Shown here: one piece after another, positions 54,665 through 64,000 of the stretch
How the letters are laid out: each line of letters opens with the position of its first letter
Position numbering within the stretch: the stretch's first letter is position 1
Assembly (NCBI GenBank): GCA_020635675.1
Contig: JACJZJ010000002.1
Span: forward strand, 682,001 to 746,000
Reading direction: 5' to 3'
DNA length: 64,000 bases
DNA from: Flavobacteriales bacterium
GTDB taxonomy: Bacteria > Bacteroidota > Bacteroidia > Flavobacteriales_F > PHOS-HE28
Translations under genes and position numbers: made by a program
Notes under the pieces: generated by a model
The model's input: only the letters and a program-made list of their open reading frames with translations
Database searches by the model: none
What the model was told of the DNA's origin: nothing

Positions 54665-55414
54665 ATGAAGCTGACACTCAAGATCTGGCGCCAAAGCGGT
54701 CCGAACGACAAGGGCCGGATGGAGACCTATCCGATCGATGGCATCGAGGAGGACATGAGCTTCCTGGAGATGATCGACGTGCTGAACCTGCAACTCGTAC
54801 GCGAGGGGAAGGACCCGATCGCGTTCGACCACGACTGCCGGGAGGGTATCTGCGGCATGTGCAGCATGTTCATCAACGGCGAGGCGCACGGCCCGGGCCG
54901 CGGCATCACCACCTGCCAGCTGCACATGCGGCGGTTCAAGGACGGGGACACCATCTTCATCGAACCCTGGCGCTCGGGTTCCTTCCCGGTGATCAAGGAC
55001 CTGGTGGTGGACCGGGGGGCCTTTGACCGCATCCAGGCTGCGGGCGGCTTCGTGAGCGTGAACACCAACGGCAACCTCGTTGATGGCAATGCCCTGCCCA
55101 TCGCGAAGGACCATGCGGACACGGCCTTCGATGCGGCCACCTGCATCGGCTGCGGCGCCTGCGTGGCCACCTGCCCGAACGGCTCGGCGATGCTCTTCGT
55201 GGCGGCGAAGGTCAGTCAGCTCAGTTTGCTGCCGCAGGGTCGTCCAGAAGCAAAGCAGCGCGCCCTGGCCATGGTGGAGCAAATGGACAAGGAGGGTTTT
55301 GGCAACTGCAGCAACACCGGTGCCTGTGAGGTGGAATGCCCCAAGGAGATCAGCCTCGAGCACATCGCCCGCATGAACCGCGAGTACATGGCGGCAGCGA
55401 TGACGAAGGAGTGA
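54665..55414 (+). CDS. sdhB: succinate dehydrogenase iron-sulfur subunit
   Basis: This 249-residue protein passes electrons from FAD to the membrane anchor. The [2Fe-2S] ligands are Cys58, Cys63, Cys66 and Cys84 (DCREGICGMC...TTCQL). The C-terminal ferredoxin part has CIGCGACVATCPNGS and CSNTGACEVECPKEI for the [4Fe-4S] and [3Fe-4S] clusters. It closes the sdhCAB operon. Confidence 0.97.
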   Translation: MKLTLKIWRQSGPNDKGRMETYPIDGIEEDMSFLEMIDVLNLQLVREGKDPIAFDHDCREGICGMCSMFINGEAHGPGRGITTCQLHMRRFKDGDTIFIEPWRSGSFPVIKDLVVDRGAFDRIQAAGGFVSVNTNGNLVDGNALPIAKDHADTAFDAATCIGCGACVATCPNGSAMLFVAAKVSQLSLLPQGRPEAKQRALAMVEQMDKEGFGNCSNTGACEVECPKEISLEHIARMNREYMAAAMTKE

Positions 55415-55438
55415 TCCGTTGCGCCTTAGTTTAGTCCT

Positions 55439-55789
55439 GTGTCGAACAGGACTTATGTCTGTTTCGCTTGTCGAACAGCCAGGAGAAAACCTGATCCGTT
55501 GGATACACCCATGATCCGCTGTCCGGATCGTGGAGAGGAGATGAAGAACATTGGCTATCGGCTTCGAGTCCCACCTCGATGCAGGAAATCTGAATGGCAG
55601 GAGTTGCGGTCCCTCGTTGAGGAGATGGAACTATTGATGGCCGATACTCGGAAGCATGAAAGAGAAAAGCGCAAGGGCGAGCTTCGTAGAGAGATCGCAC
55701 TACTGAAGAGCCGTCCAGCCACCCGAGGGCGGATCGAGATGATCATGCTTTTGGAACAAGAGCAGATGGACCTGATCTCGAAGGGATGA
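55439..55789 (+). CDS. small zinc-ribbon-like protein with an incomplete cysteine set
   Basis: This 116-residue protein starts at GTG 55439 (ATG candidates lie within the ribbon). The N-terminus has CFAC (Cys8, Cys11), then IRCPDRGEEMKNIGYRLRVPP, where the usual CPxCG is CPDRG: Arg31 replaces the fourth zinc cysteine. Related Bacteroidota proteins end this ribbon with GYRFKAPK-type residues. The C-terminal half (EWQELRSLVEEMELL...KRKGELRREIALLKSR) is a basic coiled coil. The stop overlaps the aminotransferase start (ATGA). Confidence 0.6.
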   Translation: MSNRTYVCFACRTARRKPDPLDTPMIRCPDRGEEMKNIGYRLRVPPRCRKSEWQELRSLVEEMELLMADTRKHEREKRKGELRREIALLKSRPATRGRIEMIMLLEQEQMDLISKG

Positions 55790-56934
55790 CTGAGTTGGTC
55801 ACTTCAAAGCTCCCCCGCGTCGGCACCACCATTTTCGCGGTGATGAGCGGGTTGGCGCGGGAGTGTGGCGCCATCAACCTCAGTCAAGGCTTCCCGGATT
55901 TTCCTGTTGATGAGCAGCTGATCGCGCTTGTGGACCAAGCCATGCGCGCCGGCCACAACCAATACGCGCCCATGCCCGGCGTGCCCGCCTTGCGCGAGGC
56001 GATCGCGACCAAGGTGCATCGGCTGTACGCTGTCGAATATGATCCCGATACGGAAGTCACAGTGACGGCTGGCGCCACCCAGGCCATCTTCACCGCCATC
56101 GGCGCAGTGGTGCATCCGGGCGATGAGGTCATCATTGTCGATCCCGCCTACGACTGCTATTCCCCGTCGGTGGAATTGTTCGGTGGTAGGCCCGTGCACG
56201 TGCGGCTGGGCAATGACATGAAGTTCGATGCCGATGCGGTGGAGGCGGCCATCACGCCACGCACGCGGATGCTGATGATCAACACGCCGCACAACCCGGC
56301 CGGCACGATCCTGCGTGATGCCGACATGCGCCGCATCGCCGGCATGCTCCGCGGCACGGATATCCTCCTGTTGAGCGACGAGGTGTACGAGCATCTGGTC
56401 TTCGACGGCGAACCGCACGCTTCCGCCATCCGGTATCCGGAACTACGCGAGCGCGCCTTCGTGATCTTCAGCTTCGGCAAGGTGTTCCATGCAACGGGAT
56501 GGAAGATGGGCTACGTGCTTGCGCCAAAGGAATTGACGGCAGCGTTCCGCAAGGTGCATCAGTTCAACGTCTTCAGCGCCAACACGCCGGTGCAGCACGC
56601 CTTGGCGGCATACCTGGGAGATCCCGGGCATTATGAGAGCGTAGCGAGCTTCTACCAGACCAAGCGCGATCGGTTCGCCGCCGGCATGAAGGGTTCGCGC
56701 TTCCGGCTGCTTCCCTGCGAGGGCTCCTATTTCCAGACCGCGGACTACAGCGCGATCAGCGATGAGGCCGACATGGATTTCGCCCAGCGCATGACCCGTG
56801 AACATGGTGTGGCGACGATCCCGTTGTCGCCCTTCTACAAGGATCCACCGCCCGGGCAACGCTTGCTGCGTTTCTGCTTCGCCAAGCGGGACGCTACCTT
56901 GGATGCGGCGATCGAAAAGCTATGCGTGATCTGA
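55786..56934 (+). CDS. pyridoxal-phosphate aminotransferase (methionine/kynurenine aminotransferase type)
   Basis: This 382-residue class I aminotransferase of the YbdL/KAT group has GATQAIFTAIGA, NTPHNPAGT (Asn170), LSDEVYEHL and the PLP lysine Lys232 in FSFGKVFHATGWKMGY. The group transaminates methionine, glutamine, phenylalanine or kynurenine, and in Bacteroidota is often annotated as methionine aminotransferase. The downstream nitrilase-type gene, whose start overlaps its end, suggests a pair that turns glutamine- or KMTB-derived omega-keto acids into usable acids. Kynurenine use is possible given the haaO genes in the window. Confidence 0.85.
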   Translation: MTELVTSKLPRVGTTIFAVMSGLARECGAINLSQGFPDFPVDEQLIALVDQAMRAGHNQYAPMPGVPALREAIATKVHRLYAVEYDPDTEVTVTAGATQAIFTAIGAVVHPGDEVIIVDPAYDCYSPSVELFGGRPVHVRLGNDMKFDADAVEAAITPRTRMLMINTPHNPAGTILRDADMRRIAGMLRGTDILLLSDEVYEHLVFDGEPHASAIRYPELRERAFVIFSFGKVFHATGWKMGYVLAPKELTAAFRKVHQFNVFSANTPVQHALAAYLGDPGHYESVASFYQTKRDRFAAGMKGSRFRLLPCEGSYFQTADYSAISDEADMDFAQRMTREHGVATIPLSPFYKDPPPGQRLLRFCFAKRDATLDAAIEKLCVI

Positions 56935-57701
56935 GGGTCTCCGCGGTCCAGAGCATGCTCCATTGGGAGGATGCCGCCGCGAACCGGGCGATGTTCGCGG
57001 GGAAATTGGCGGCTTTGAGGGGTGCCACTGATCTCGTCGTGCTACCCGAGATGTTCACCACCGGCTTCAGCATGCGCAGCGACGACCTGGCCGAGACGAT
57101 GGACGGCCCGACATTGACCTGGATGCGGCAGCAGGCGGCTGAACTGGACGCCGCCCTCTATGGCAGTGCGATCATCGTGGACGAAGGACGTGCTTACAAC
57201 CGCGGGCTGTTCGTGCGTCCGGACGGTGGTACCAGCATCTATGACAAGCGCCACTTGTTCCGATTTGCCGATGAGACCAGCCACTTCTCGCCCGGAAGCG
57301 AACGCGTGGTGGTGGCCTGGCGCGATTGGCGCATCCTGCTGCAGGTCTGCTTCGACCTGCGTTTCCCCGTGTTCAGCCGGAACCGCAACGACTACGATCT
57401 GGCGCTATACATCGCCAATTGGCCCGAACCACGCCGAACTCCGTGGAGCAAACTCCTGCTCGCGCGGGCGATCGAGAACCAATGCTATGTGGTGGGCGCG
57501 AACCGCGTGGGAATGGACGGAAAGGGGGTCCACTACACCGGCGATTCGATCGTTGTGGACCCCAGGGGTGAAGTGATCGCGGAGGTGGATCCTTCACAAG
57601 AGGGCACGGCGACCGTCATGTTGGAACGCAACGCACTGGAAGAGTTCCGCGCGAAGTTCCCTGTGGCACGAGAGGCCGATGATTTCTTGTTGGAACTCTG
57701 A
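56922..57701 (+). CDS. nitrilase-superfamily omega-amidase
   Basis: This 259-residue carbon-nitrogen hydrolase has the triad Glu43 (LPEMFTTGFSM), Lys109 (YDKRHLF) and Cys143 (LQVCFDLRFPVFSR). It matches the YafV/Nit2-type omega-amidase, which hydrolyses alpha-ketoglutaramate and alpha-ketosuccinamate, completing glutamine or asparagine transamination. The start overlaps the aminotransferase gene by 13 bases, so translation is coupled and the two enzymes probably act in sequence. Confidence 0.92.
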   Translation: MRDLRVSAVQSMLHWEDAAANRAMFAGKLAALRGATDLVVLPEMFTTGFSMRSDDLAETMDGPTLTWMRQQAAELDAALYGSAIIVDEGRAYNRGLFVRPDGGTSIYDKRHLFRFADETSHFSPGSERVVVAWRDWRILLQVCFDLRFPVFSRNRNDYDLALYIANWPEPRRTPWSKLLLARAIENQCYVVGANRVGMDGKGVHYTGDSIVVDPRGEVIAEVDPSQEGTATVMLERNALEEFRAKFPVAREADDFLLEL

Positions 57702-57752
57702 ACAGGCGCACCGGCTCACGTATTCGTTCGCGCACGTGTCCGCACGGTCCGG

Positions 57753-60700
57753 TCACCGCATCACCTGGACATGTCCCATCTGTTCGTGCCAGGGCCCGAT
57801 CTGGCCATCCACATCCTCCTGGAAGCGGTAGCGCATCTTCCATACATAGACATCGTTCTTGACCGGATCTCCGTGCGCGGTCCCGTTCCACATGTCCAAA
57901 GGGTCGTTGGTCTGGAACAATACACCTCCCCAGCGGTCGAAGACGATGAGTTCCAGGGTCGCGATGTTCTTGCCCACGGGCCCCCAGGTGTCGTTGATGC
58001 CATCGCTGTTGGGCGTGAACGTGTTCGGTACGTAGATCGTTGCGGGACAGAATTCGTTCACTTGCAAAGAGTCCCGGGTGCGGCAATCGAATTGGTTGGT
58101 GACATCCACGAAATACCAACCGTACGCGCCCGCCAGGATCACCTGGCTGTGCTCCCCGGTGCTCCAGTCGAAGTCGGAGCCGGGGTTCCCCGCATCGATG
58201 ACCACATAGTGCGGCTCCTCGTCGAGGCAGGTGAACAGTTCGTGGCTCGTCAGTCGGGTGGGTGCCGGGTTGAAGGTCGCGTGCAATTCATCCGTGGATT
58301 GGCAGTACCCGTTGTCAACGGTCACGCTGTATTGTCCGCTGATGACCACATCGATCGTACGCGAATGCGATCCGGTGTTCCAGTCGTAGCTCGCACCAGG
58401 ATTCCCCGCATCCAGTGTCAGAACATCCCCCTCGCAGAGCAGAGTGTCCGGGCCGAGCTCGACAACAGGGTGGTCGACGAATTGCACCACGGCGTTGAAC
58501 GTCGCAGAACAGGCTTCAGGCGTTGTCACGGTCACGGAATACGTTCCATCGAGCGTAGCCTGGATGTTCTGTGTGATCGCGGATGTGTTCCAAAGGAAGG
58601 TGCATCCGGGGTTTCCCGCGTCGAGCGTCACGCTCTGGCCTTCGCAGACCGTGACGTCCTGGAGGACGTCAACGGGAAGCGGGTCGAACGTCACGGATAC
58701 ATCATCGACCGCCACACACGGACCGTTCGTAACGGAAACGGAGTAGGTCCCGCTCGAAGTGGGCTGGATGGTCGGTGTGGTCGCCCCGTTGTTCCACAGG
58801 ATGGTGAAAGAGGCGTTCCCCGCGTCGAGCACGATCGGTTGCCCCGCGCAGAGCGTGGTGTCAGGGCCTAGTTCGACCGCGGGCAAGGGAACAAGGTCGA
58901 CCATCGCATCGAATGTGGCACTGCAACCCACGGGTGAGGTGACAAGGACGCTGTACGTCCCGCTCGCCGTGCAGGTGATGGTCTGTGTCGTTTCGGACGT
59001 GCTCCAAACGTATGTGCATCCGATGTTGCCCGCATCCAAGGTCGGTGGTGCCGTTCCGCAAGCGATGATATCCTGGAGGGGGTCCGATGGCAGAGGTGCG
59101 AACTGGACCTCGATGGAATCGGTTGCGGTACAACCCTGAGCCGAGGTGATCGCCACTCCATAGATCCCATTGGCCGTGACGTTCAATTGCTGTCCGATCG
59201 CACCGGTGCTCCAGACCACATTGCTTCCGGGGCTGTTGGCGTCAAGAAGCAGGCTAGTGGCCCCGCAAACAAGCGTGTCCGGGCCAAGGTCCGCGCCGGG
59301 TGCTGCGTGAAAGGTGACATAGAAGGTCTTTACCGTCTGACATCCCTGGGGGTCCGTGATCTCTACGACATACACATCCGTACCCGTCACGATCACCGTC
59401 TGGGTCGTGGGCCCGTGGTTCCAGGCATAGGTGCATCCGGGGAACTGGGCATCTAGGGTGACGCTCTGACCGATGCAGGCATCCACGTTCACTGGTGAGA
59501 TCAGGCTGTCGAAGGCGTCGACCACCGATACGGAGTCCGTAGTGCCACATCCATTGGCATCCGCTACGGTCACGTGGTAGGTGGCGGTGGTGTCGAACAT
59601 CACGGTGGGAGTGGCAATACTGGCGCTATTGAGGAAGCCGGCCGGGGTCCAGGCGATGGTGAACGGAGCGGGCACGTTGTGCTGAACACCGAGCTGGAAT
59701 CCGAGCGTGTTGCAGAGGGTCGTGTCCGGGGTCACCTGCAGCAGGTAGGCCGGAGCGACCTGAATGGCCACGCTGTCGGCCACGCTGCAACCTGTGATCA
59801 GGTCCGTCAATGTGGCCGTGTAGGTGGTGCTGGTGTTCGGGGTGGCGGACGTTGACGTCAAGTTCGGAGCGACAACGGTCGCAGCGGGGGACCAGAGCAG
59901 CTGAACATTCCCATTGGCCTGCACCGCAGCATTGAGCACGGTGGTTTCGCCATTGCACAGGTCTAGGTCCGTAGCCGAGGCGGTCACCCCCATCACCTGA
60001 CCGACGGTGACGGTAGTGGAACCGCTCGCTGTGCATCCGATGTTGGAGGTGGCCGTGATCGAGTAGGTCGTGGTGGAGGTCGGATTCGCCGTCGGGTCCG
60101 CTATCAGGGGATCGCTCAGGCCACCGTTGCCCGGTGTCCACGAGTAGGTTGTCCCTACGACAGTGCTCGGGGTGGCAAGGAGTTGTACCGAAGCAGGGTT
60201 ACAGATCGTGGTGTCCGGCGAGGTGATGACGCTGAAGGCCGGTGCCACGATGATCGCGAGCGAATCACGCGCGGTACAACCATTCCCGTTGTCCACGTTC
60301 ACCGTGTACCAGGAGGTGGCGGTCGGGGTGGCCATGGGATCGGCGAGGGTGGGGTTGCTCAGGCCGCTGGGGGGCGACCATTGGAACGTTGTGCCTATGG
60401 TCGCGTTGATGCCGATGATGACGTTATCCAGGGCCCATATGTCCTGATTGGCAGGATTCGCGGTCAATTGCCGCCAGCGGAAACGCGTTGAGGCGGTCTG
60501 CGCACCCACAGGGATGGGCACTTCAAGGGAGGTGAAGTTCGGAAAGGCGGCTTCGTTGAACTGGGCGATCGTCGTCCAGGAACTGCCGTTGACGGAATAG
60601 TCGAGGATGACATCATCGCCTGGATCCGCATCATCGCAACCGTTCGACCCATCGGAGATCATCAGACGGAAATGCACGGTGCCTCCCAACGATGCGTCCA

Positions 60701-62762
60701 TGGGTGACGTGCGGGCCAGTCGCGAGCCGTTGCCGCTGAAGAGGAGGGCGGATCCCGTGACCGAACCACAGGTGCTGGCGATCCCCGCACCGAGTGTTGC
60801 CGCCCAGAAGGGGGCCAGGCTCGTGCCATTGAAATCATCGAACGCGGCGACCTTTTCCCCGATACCGTGCAACTGCGTGCTCTCTCCGAGGCAGATGGCG
60901 CTGTCCGCGGTGCTCGCGTGTGCACCGATCAGATCGTTCGGGGTCACTTGAACGAGGACACTATCAGTCGCGCTTCCGCAGCCCAGAGGGCTGTTCACAG
61001 AAAGCACGAACCAAGTGTCGCTCATCGGCTCGGCGATCGGGTCCGGGATGTTGGGGTCGCTGACGAGCTGGGCCGGCGACCACTGCACATCATACCAGGC
61101 AGGGTCCGGCGATGGGTTGGCACCCAACTGGACCGGTGCGAACTGACAAACGGTCGTGGAAGGAAGGTCGTTGGCCGTGGCCGTTAACGCGAGCGGTACG
61201 GGGAGCCCCACGTGGTAGGTGAACGAAACGGGGCAGCCACTGCCGTTCAATTCCCCGGAGACCGTGTAGGACTCGTTGGTCGCAGGCGTGACCGTAAAGC
61301 TGTTCCCCGTCGCGATGACCGTTCCCGGGACGGAGGCCGCCTCCCAGGTCGAATTGGTCCAAGGTCCCGGTGCGGTAAGGGTCACCGGTCCGGTGACGCA
61401 CAGGAGCGAATCGTTGACGACGGTGGGGGATGGCGTGAAGTTCGCGGAGTAGGCATAGCTTTCTCCGGTACCCATGCCATGCACATAGGCATGAAAGCCG
61501 ATCGGAGCGCTCAGAAGGTGCGTTCCGTTGCCGATACCAAGTACGGCAAAGACCATGGAAGGGCAGGCCGCGTAGTTGGTGAATTGCGCGGTCGCCACCA
61601 CCGTGCCGTCCAGGGTCAATTGCCCGATGAGCCCGGACGGACCAACGACCGCCACACGGTGCTGATTGATCTGGTTCGATGGGACCGTATTGAAGCGTAC
61701 ATGCTGGGTGGTGATGGCATCCGGTTCAAGCATGACCATGGAGGGGTCCCCGGAACCAGAGCAATTGTATCCCTCGAACACCTGCGCCACACTGATCGGT
61801 GCGCTGGAACTGATGCAGGCGGGGGCGGCCGAAGCGTTCACTTCGTGGACCTGGCCGGCGTTCAGGGCGAATGCCGCGCCTCCATCAATGCTCACACTGG
61901 TCGCGTTCTGAGCGGCCTGGATGCGATATGTGGTGGTGCTTGCCGCCCCGACCTTGAACGTATGATAGCTGGTGCCCCAATGGGGTAGGGCGATCATCTG
62001 TTCGAACAGGTGGTCGCATGCCGGACATCCCACCGGAACGTTCGCACACATGCTGCCTCCGAAAACAGCGAAGGGTCGGCATGGCCCGGATGTCGATGTG
62101 GCCTTCACCAGACTTCCTGTCAGATCGAGCGAGGAGAGCGCGGATTGTACCTGGTAGGTCTCGCCTTCATCAAGGGTCACCGTGAAGGGAACGCCTGCAG
62201 CATGGCCGCCTAGGGTGTTCACGCTGGGCGTGATCTCCACTTCCGTTCCGGCCACCGTGGCCACGATCATCAGCTCGCTCTTGTAGAATTCGTTGAAGCC
62301 GGGCAGGCCGCGGTAGGCCGCGATGCGGTACTCGCTACCCAAGGCCGTTACCGGATAGATCCGCGACGCGTCGTGCGTGAAGCTCTGATAGCTGTCCGCT
62401 GTGACCATCACGGGGTCGGCGGAGGTCAGGTGCACACCCTTGCCGGTGACGACCTCCGATCCGGTCTGCTCGTTGGTGTTCGGCACGAGAAGCGTGGTGA
62501 CCGTATTGGCGACGACCGTGAAAGGCTGTGCGTATCCGGCGAGAGGGACGGCGACCGTGCCAGAAGTTGTGACGTCGCTGGTGACATAGACGCGCAGCTC
62601 CTGCGCACCGTAAGCGTTCTGCATGAAGCCGAACCAGAAGTCGGTGCCGCTGGTTGGCAATGCGGAGCCTTGTGCATGGAGCGCACTGGTGAGCAGCATG
62701 CAGAGGAGCGGACTGCCGACGTGCCGCCAGCGAGATGCCCGAAGTAGGGTGTTGCGGTCCAT
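57753..62762 (-). CDS. T9SS type B giant secreted protein with Ig-like repeats
   Basis: This 1669-residue protein starts at ATG 62762 (an upstream in-frame GTG is less likely) with a signal peptide ending ...LLTSALHAQ. Residues about 20-450 form an N-terminal domain common in such proteins (GTDFWFGFMQNAYGAQELRVYVTSD...) related to IgGFc-binding-like folds. Beta-sandwich repeats follow, including a jelly-roll-like insert near 640-780. At least seven repeats of about 80 residues share the core V-x-L-D-A-x-x-x-G-x-x-x-x-W-x-(T/N/H)-G. The C-terminus (PNTFTPNSDGINDTWG...FDRWGGVLFQ) is a CHU_C / type B sorting domain. It is a probable surface adhesin and the paralogue of the next gene. Confidence 0.9.
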   Translation of the reverse strand: MDRNTLLRASRWRHVGSPLLCMLLTSALHAQGSALPTSGTDFWFGFMQNAYGAQELRVYVTSDVTTSGTVAVPLAGYAQPFTVVANTVTTLLVPNTNEQTGSEVVTGKGVHLTSADPVMVTADSYQSFTHDASRIYPVTALGSEYRIAAYRGLPGFNEFYKSELMIVATVAGTEVEITPSVNTLGGHAAGVPFTVTLDEGETYQVQSALSSLDLTGSLVKATSTSGPCRPFAVFGGSMCANVPVGCPACDHLFEQMIALPHWGTSYHTFKVGAASTTTYRIQAAQNATSVSIDGGAAFALNAGQVHEVNASAAPACISSSAPISVAQVFEGYNCSGSGDPSMVMLEPDAITTQHVRFNTVPSNQINQHRVAVVGPSGLIGQLTLDGTVVATAQFTNYAACPSMVFAVLGIGNGTHLLSAPIGFHAYVHGMGTGESYAYSANFTPSPTVVNDSLLCVTGPVTLTAPGPWTNSTWEAASVPGTVIATGNSFTVTPATNESYTVSGELNGSGCPVSFTYHVGLPVPLALTATANDLPSTTVCQFAPVQLGANPSPDPAWYDVQWSPAQLVSDPNIPDPIAEPMSDTWFVLSVNSPLGCGSATDSVLVQVTPNDLIGAHASTADSAICLGESTQLHGIGEKVAAFDDFNGTSLAPFWAATLGAGIASTCGSVTGSALLFSGNGSRLARTSPMDASLGGTVHFRLMISDGSNGCDDADPGDDVILDYSVNGSSWTTIAQFNEAAFPNFTSLEVPIPVGAQTASTRFRWRQLTANPANQDIWALDNVIIGINATIGTTFQWSPPSGLSNPTLADPMATPTATSWYTVNVDNGNGCTARDSLAIIVAPAFSVITSPDTTICNPASVQLLATPSTVVGTTYSWTPGNGGLSDPLIADPTANPTSTTTYSITATSNIGCTASGSTTVTVGQVMGVTASATDLDLCNGETTVLNAAVQANGNVQLLWSPAATVVAPNLTSTSATPNTSTTYTATLTDLITGCSVADSVAIQVAPAYLLQVTPDTTLCNTLGFQLGVQHNVPAPFTIAWTPAGFLNSASIATPTVMFDTTATYHVTVADANGCGTTDSVSVVDAFDSLISPVNVDACIGQSVTLDAQFPGCTYAWNHGPTTQTVIVTGTDVYVVEITDPQGCQTVKTFYVTFHAAPGADLGPDTLVCGATSLLLDANSPGSNVVWSTGAIGQQLNVTANGIYGVAITSAQGCTATDSIEVQFAPLPSDPLQDIIACGTAPPTLDAGNIGCTYVWSTSETTQTITCTASGTYSVLVTSPVGCSATFDAMVDLVPLPAVELGPDTTLCAGQPIVLDAGNASFTILWNNGATTPTIQPTSSGTYSVSVTNGPCVAVDDVSVTFDPLPVDVLQDVTVCEGQSVTLDAGNPGCTFLWNTSAITQNIQATLDGTYSVTVTTPEACSATFNAVVQFVDHPVVELGPDTLLCEGDVLTLDAGNPGASYDWNTGSHSRTIDVVISGQYSVTVDNGYCQSTDELHATFNPAPTRLTSHELFTCLDEEPHYVVIDAGNPGSDFDWSTGEHSQVILAGAYGWYFVDVTNQFDCRTRDSLQVNEFCPATIYVPNTFTPNSDGINDTWGPVGKNIATLELIVFDRWGGVLFQTNDPLDMWNGTAHGDPVKNDVYVWKMRYRFQEDVDGQIGPWHEQMGHVQVMR

Positions 62763-62854
62763 GTCCACCGAAGAGCGGGGTGGTTAGTGGGCCTTGATAC
62801 GGCCCGTGGACCGGAATGTTCCCGCGGTCCCCGCCCCCCTGATCGATGGTCAGG

Positions 62855-64000
62855 TCATCGCATCAGGGTCACATGCCCCACCTGCTCCTGTTCCGGTCCC
62901 ATCGTTCCCAGATGGTCCTCGAAGAAGCGGTACTTGATCTTCCAGATGTACACACCATCCTGGACCGCACTTCCTCCGCGCGTTCCATCCCAGGCGGCAT
63001 CGCCGTCGGACCCGGAATAGATCAACTCGCCCCAGCGATCGAAGATCATCAGTTCGATCTCGCCGATGTTGTAGCCCGATGGGAAGAACAGGTCGTTCAC
63101 CCCATCCCCATCGGGTGTGAAACTGTTGGGGACGTAGCACGCTGGCGGGCAGTATTCCTGGACGTAGACCGAATCGGTGATGGTGCAGATCAACGGCGTG
63201 GTGATGTCCACGATGTACCAGCCATAGGCATCCGCCTCGATCATTTGCGTGGTCTCGTCGGTGTTCCATAGGTAGGTGCACCCCGGGTTCCCCGCGTCCA
63301 ATACCGTGATGTGAGGCGGATGGTCCAGGCAGACCACGCGCAGGGCCTCTGCGATCTGGTCGGGCAAGGGATTGAATACCAGGTCTACAGTGTCGCGGGT
63401 GGTGCAATAGCCGTTGAACACCTGGCCCCAGGCCAGCGCATCATCCGTGAAATAAGTGGTCTGATCCGTGCTGCCATTGCTCCAGAGATAGCTCTCGCCC
63501 GGGTTGGACAGGTCCAGCCACATGGTATCACGGTCGCATAGTGCCGAGTCCGGCCCGAGGTCCACCTGTGGGAAGGGGATGAACGTGAGTTGCGCATCGG
63601 CCGAGTCCACACAGAAGGTCGGCGTTGTCACCACCACGGTGTAGGTCCCGGATAGGCTATCCACGGCGATGGTCTGTGAGGTGGCCGCTGTGTTCCACAG
63701 GTACCAGCTGCCGGAGTTCTCCGCATCAAGCACCACGGTCTCGCTAATGCAGACGATGGTATCATGGAGATCGATCACGGGCAATGGGTCGAACACGACG
63801 TTGACCGAATCGCGGTTCACACAGTCGTTCTGGTCGTGCACCTCCACCCAGTATTCGTCATCCGTGGACACTTGGATCGTCTGGGTCTGTTCGGTGGTGT
63901 TCCACAGGAATGTCGACCCGGGATTCCCGGCATCCAGGTCGTAGACCTCCCCAACGCAAAGGGATGTATCCGGTCCGAGCACGATCACGGGCAATGGGTC
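62855..64000 (-). CDS. T9SS type B secreted protein, C-terminal part (cut by window edge)
   Basis: About 381 residues are visible and the frame stays open to base 64000, so the N-terminus lies outside. Four Ig-like repeats with the LDAGNPG...LWNT core are followed by the CHU_C domain (VPNSFTPDGDGVNDLFFPSGYN...FDRWGELIYSG). The repeats are the same type as in the 57753 protein 86 bases away, so the two genes are tandem paralogues. The length and N-terminal domains are unknown. Confidence 0.9.
   Translation of the reverse strand, partial: DPLPVIVLGPDTSLCVGEVYDLDAGNPGSTFLWNTTEQTQTIQVSTDDEYWVEVHDQNDCVNRDSVNVVFDPLPVIDLHDTIVCISETVVLDAENSGSWYLWNTAATSQTIAVDSLSGTYTVVVTTPTFCVDSADAQLTFIPFPQVDLGPDSALCDRDTMWLDLSNPGESYLWSNGSTDQTTYFTDDALAWGQVFNGYCTTRDTVDLVFNPLPDQIAEALRVVCLDHPPHITVLDAGNPGCTYLWNTDETTQMIEADAYGWYIVDITTPLICTITDSVYVQEYCPPACYVPNSFTPDGDGVNDLFFPSGYNIGEIELMIFDRWGELIYSGSDGDAAWDGTRGGSAVQDGVYIWKIKYRFFEDHLGTMGPEQEQVGHVTLMR

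Noticed and set aside
57753..64000. CRISPR array suggested by regularly spaced repeats
   Set aside because: The periodicity is protein-coding (about 80-residue Ig-like repeats), not short identical repeats with unique spacers.

Overview
This is a GC-rich Bacteroidota chromosome segment, most likely Flavobacteriales. The evidence is type IX secretion (T9SS) sorting domains of types A and B, an sdhC-A-B operon, a suf operon ending in DUF59 and DUF2480 genes, the long 'MSDALQHECGIALIRL' form of PurF, LytTR regulators beside propeller kinases, and TAnnTTTG-type -7 promoter elements. There are no rRNAs, CRISPR arrays, transposases or phage genes, and one tRNA (Ala-GGC).

Layout. 1-5.6 kb holds small hypothetical genes, a HExxH lipoprotein, a secreted trypsin-like protease and a fructosamine-kinase-family protein. 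5.65-10.2 kb holds tRNA-Ala, a spacer with DnaA-box-like words, a polyphosphate kinase 1 with a fused N-terminal HD domain, a divergent SiaB-like protein and a 50-residue protein. 10.2-22.9 kb intersperses enzymes of 3-hydroxyanthranilate breakdown (ALDH8-type dehydrogenase, an SDR, 3-hydroxyanthranilate dioxygenase, ACMSD) with a two-component system, a TonB-like protein and secreted proteins. 22.9-31 kb has a large T9SS type B protein, purF and a secreted metalloprotease. 31-37.7 kb is the suf operon (sufA-like, sufB, C, D, S, E, DUF59, DUF2480), preceded by a promoter and a 17-bp palindrome of the Fur-family 7-1-7 type and interrupted by two dispersed inverted repeats. 37.7-49.1 kb has thiL, secreted proteins, a TPR-like protein, and a regulatory operon of two LytTR regulators, a propeller histidine kinase and a lipoprotein, then two small unknown genes. 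49.2-57.7 kb has an AT-rich gene inserted at the 3' end of an aminopeptidase P gene, sdhCAB, and an aminotransferase plus nitrilase pair. 57.7-64 kb has two adjacent giant T9SS type B proteins, the second cut by the window edge.

The most unusual structure is at 49.2-50.6 kb. A clearly AT-rich gene for a secreted protein lies between two direct copies (91 of 93 bases identical, offset 1243 bp) of the 3' end of an aminopeptidase P gene. One copy completes the intact gene and the other is a start-less relic that still has its own stop codon. A second, older-looking case lies at 2.5-4.2 kb, where the 3' end of the HExxH lipoprotein gene recurs as a degenerate relic beyond the trypsin-like protease gene. 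Together they suggest cargo genes gained at gene 3' ends with replacement or duplication of the host gene's tail.
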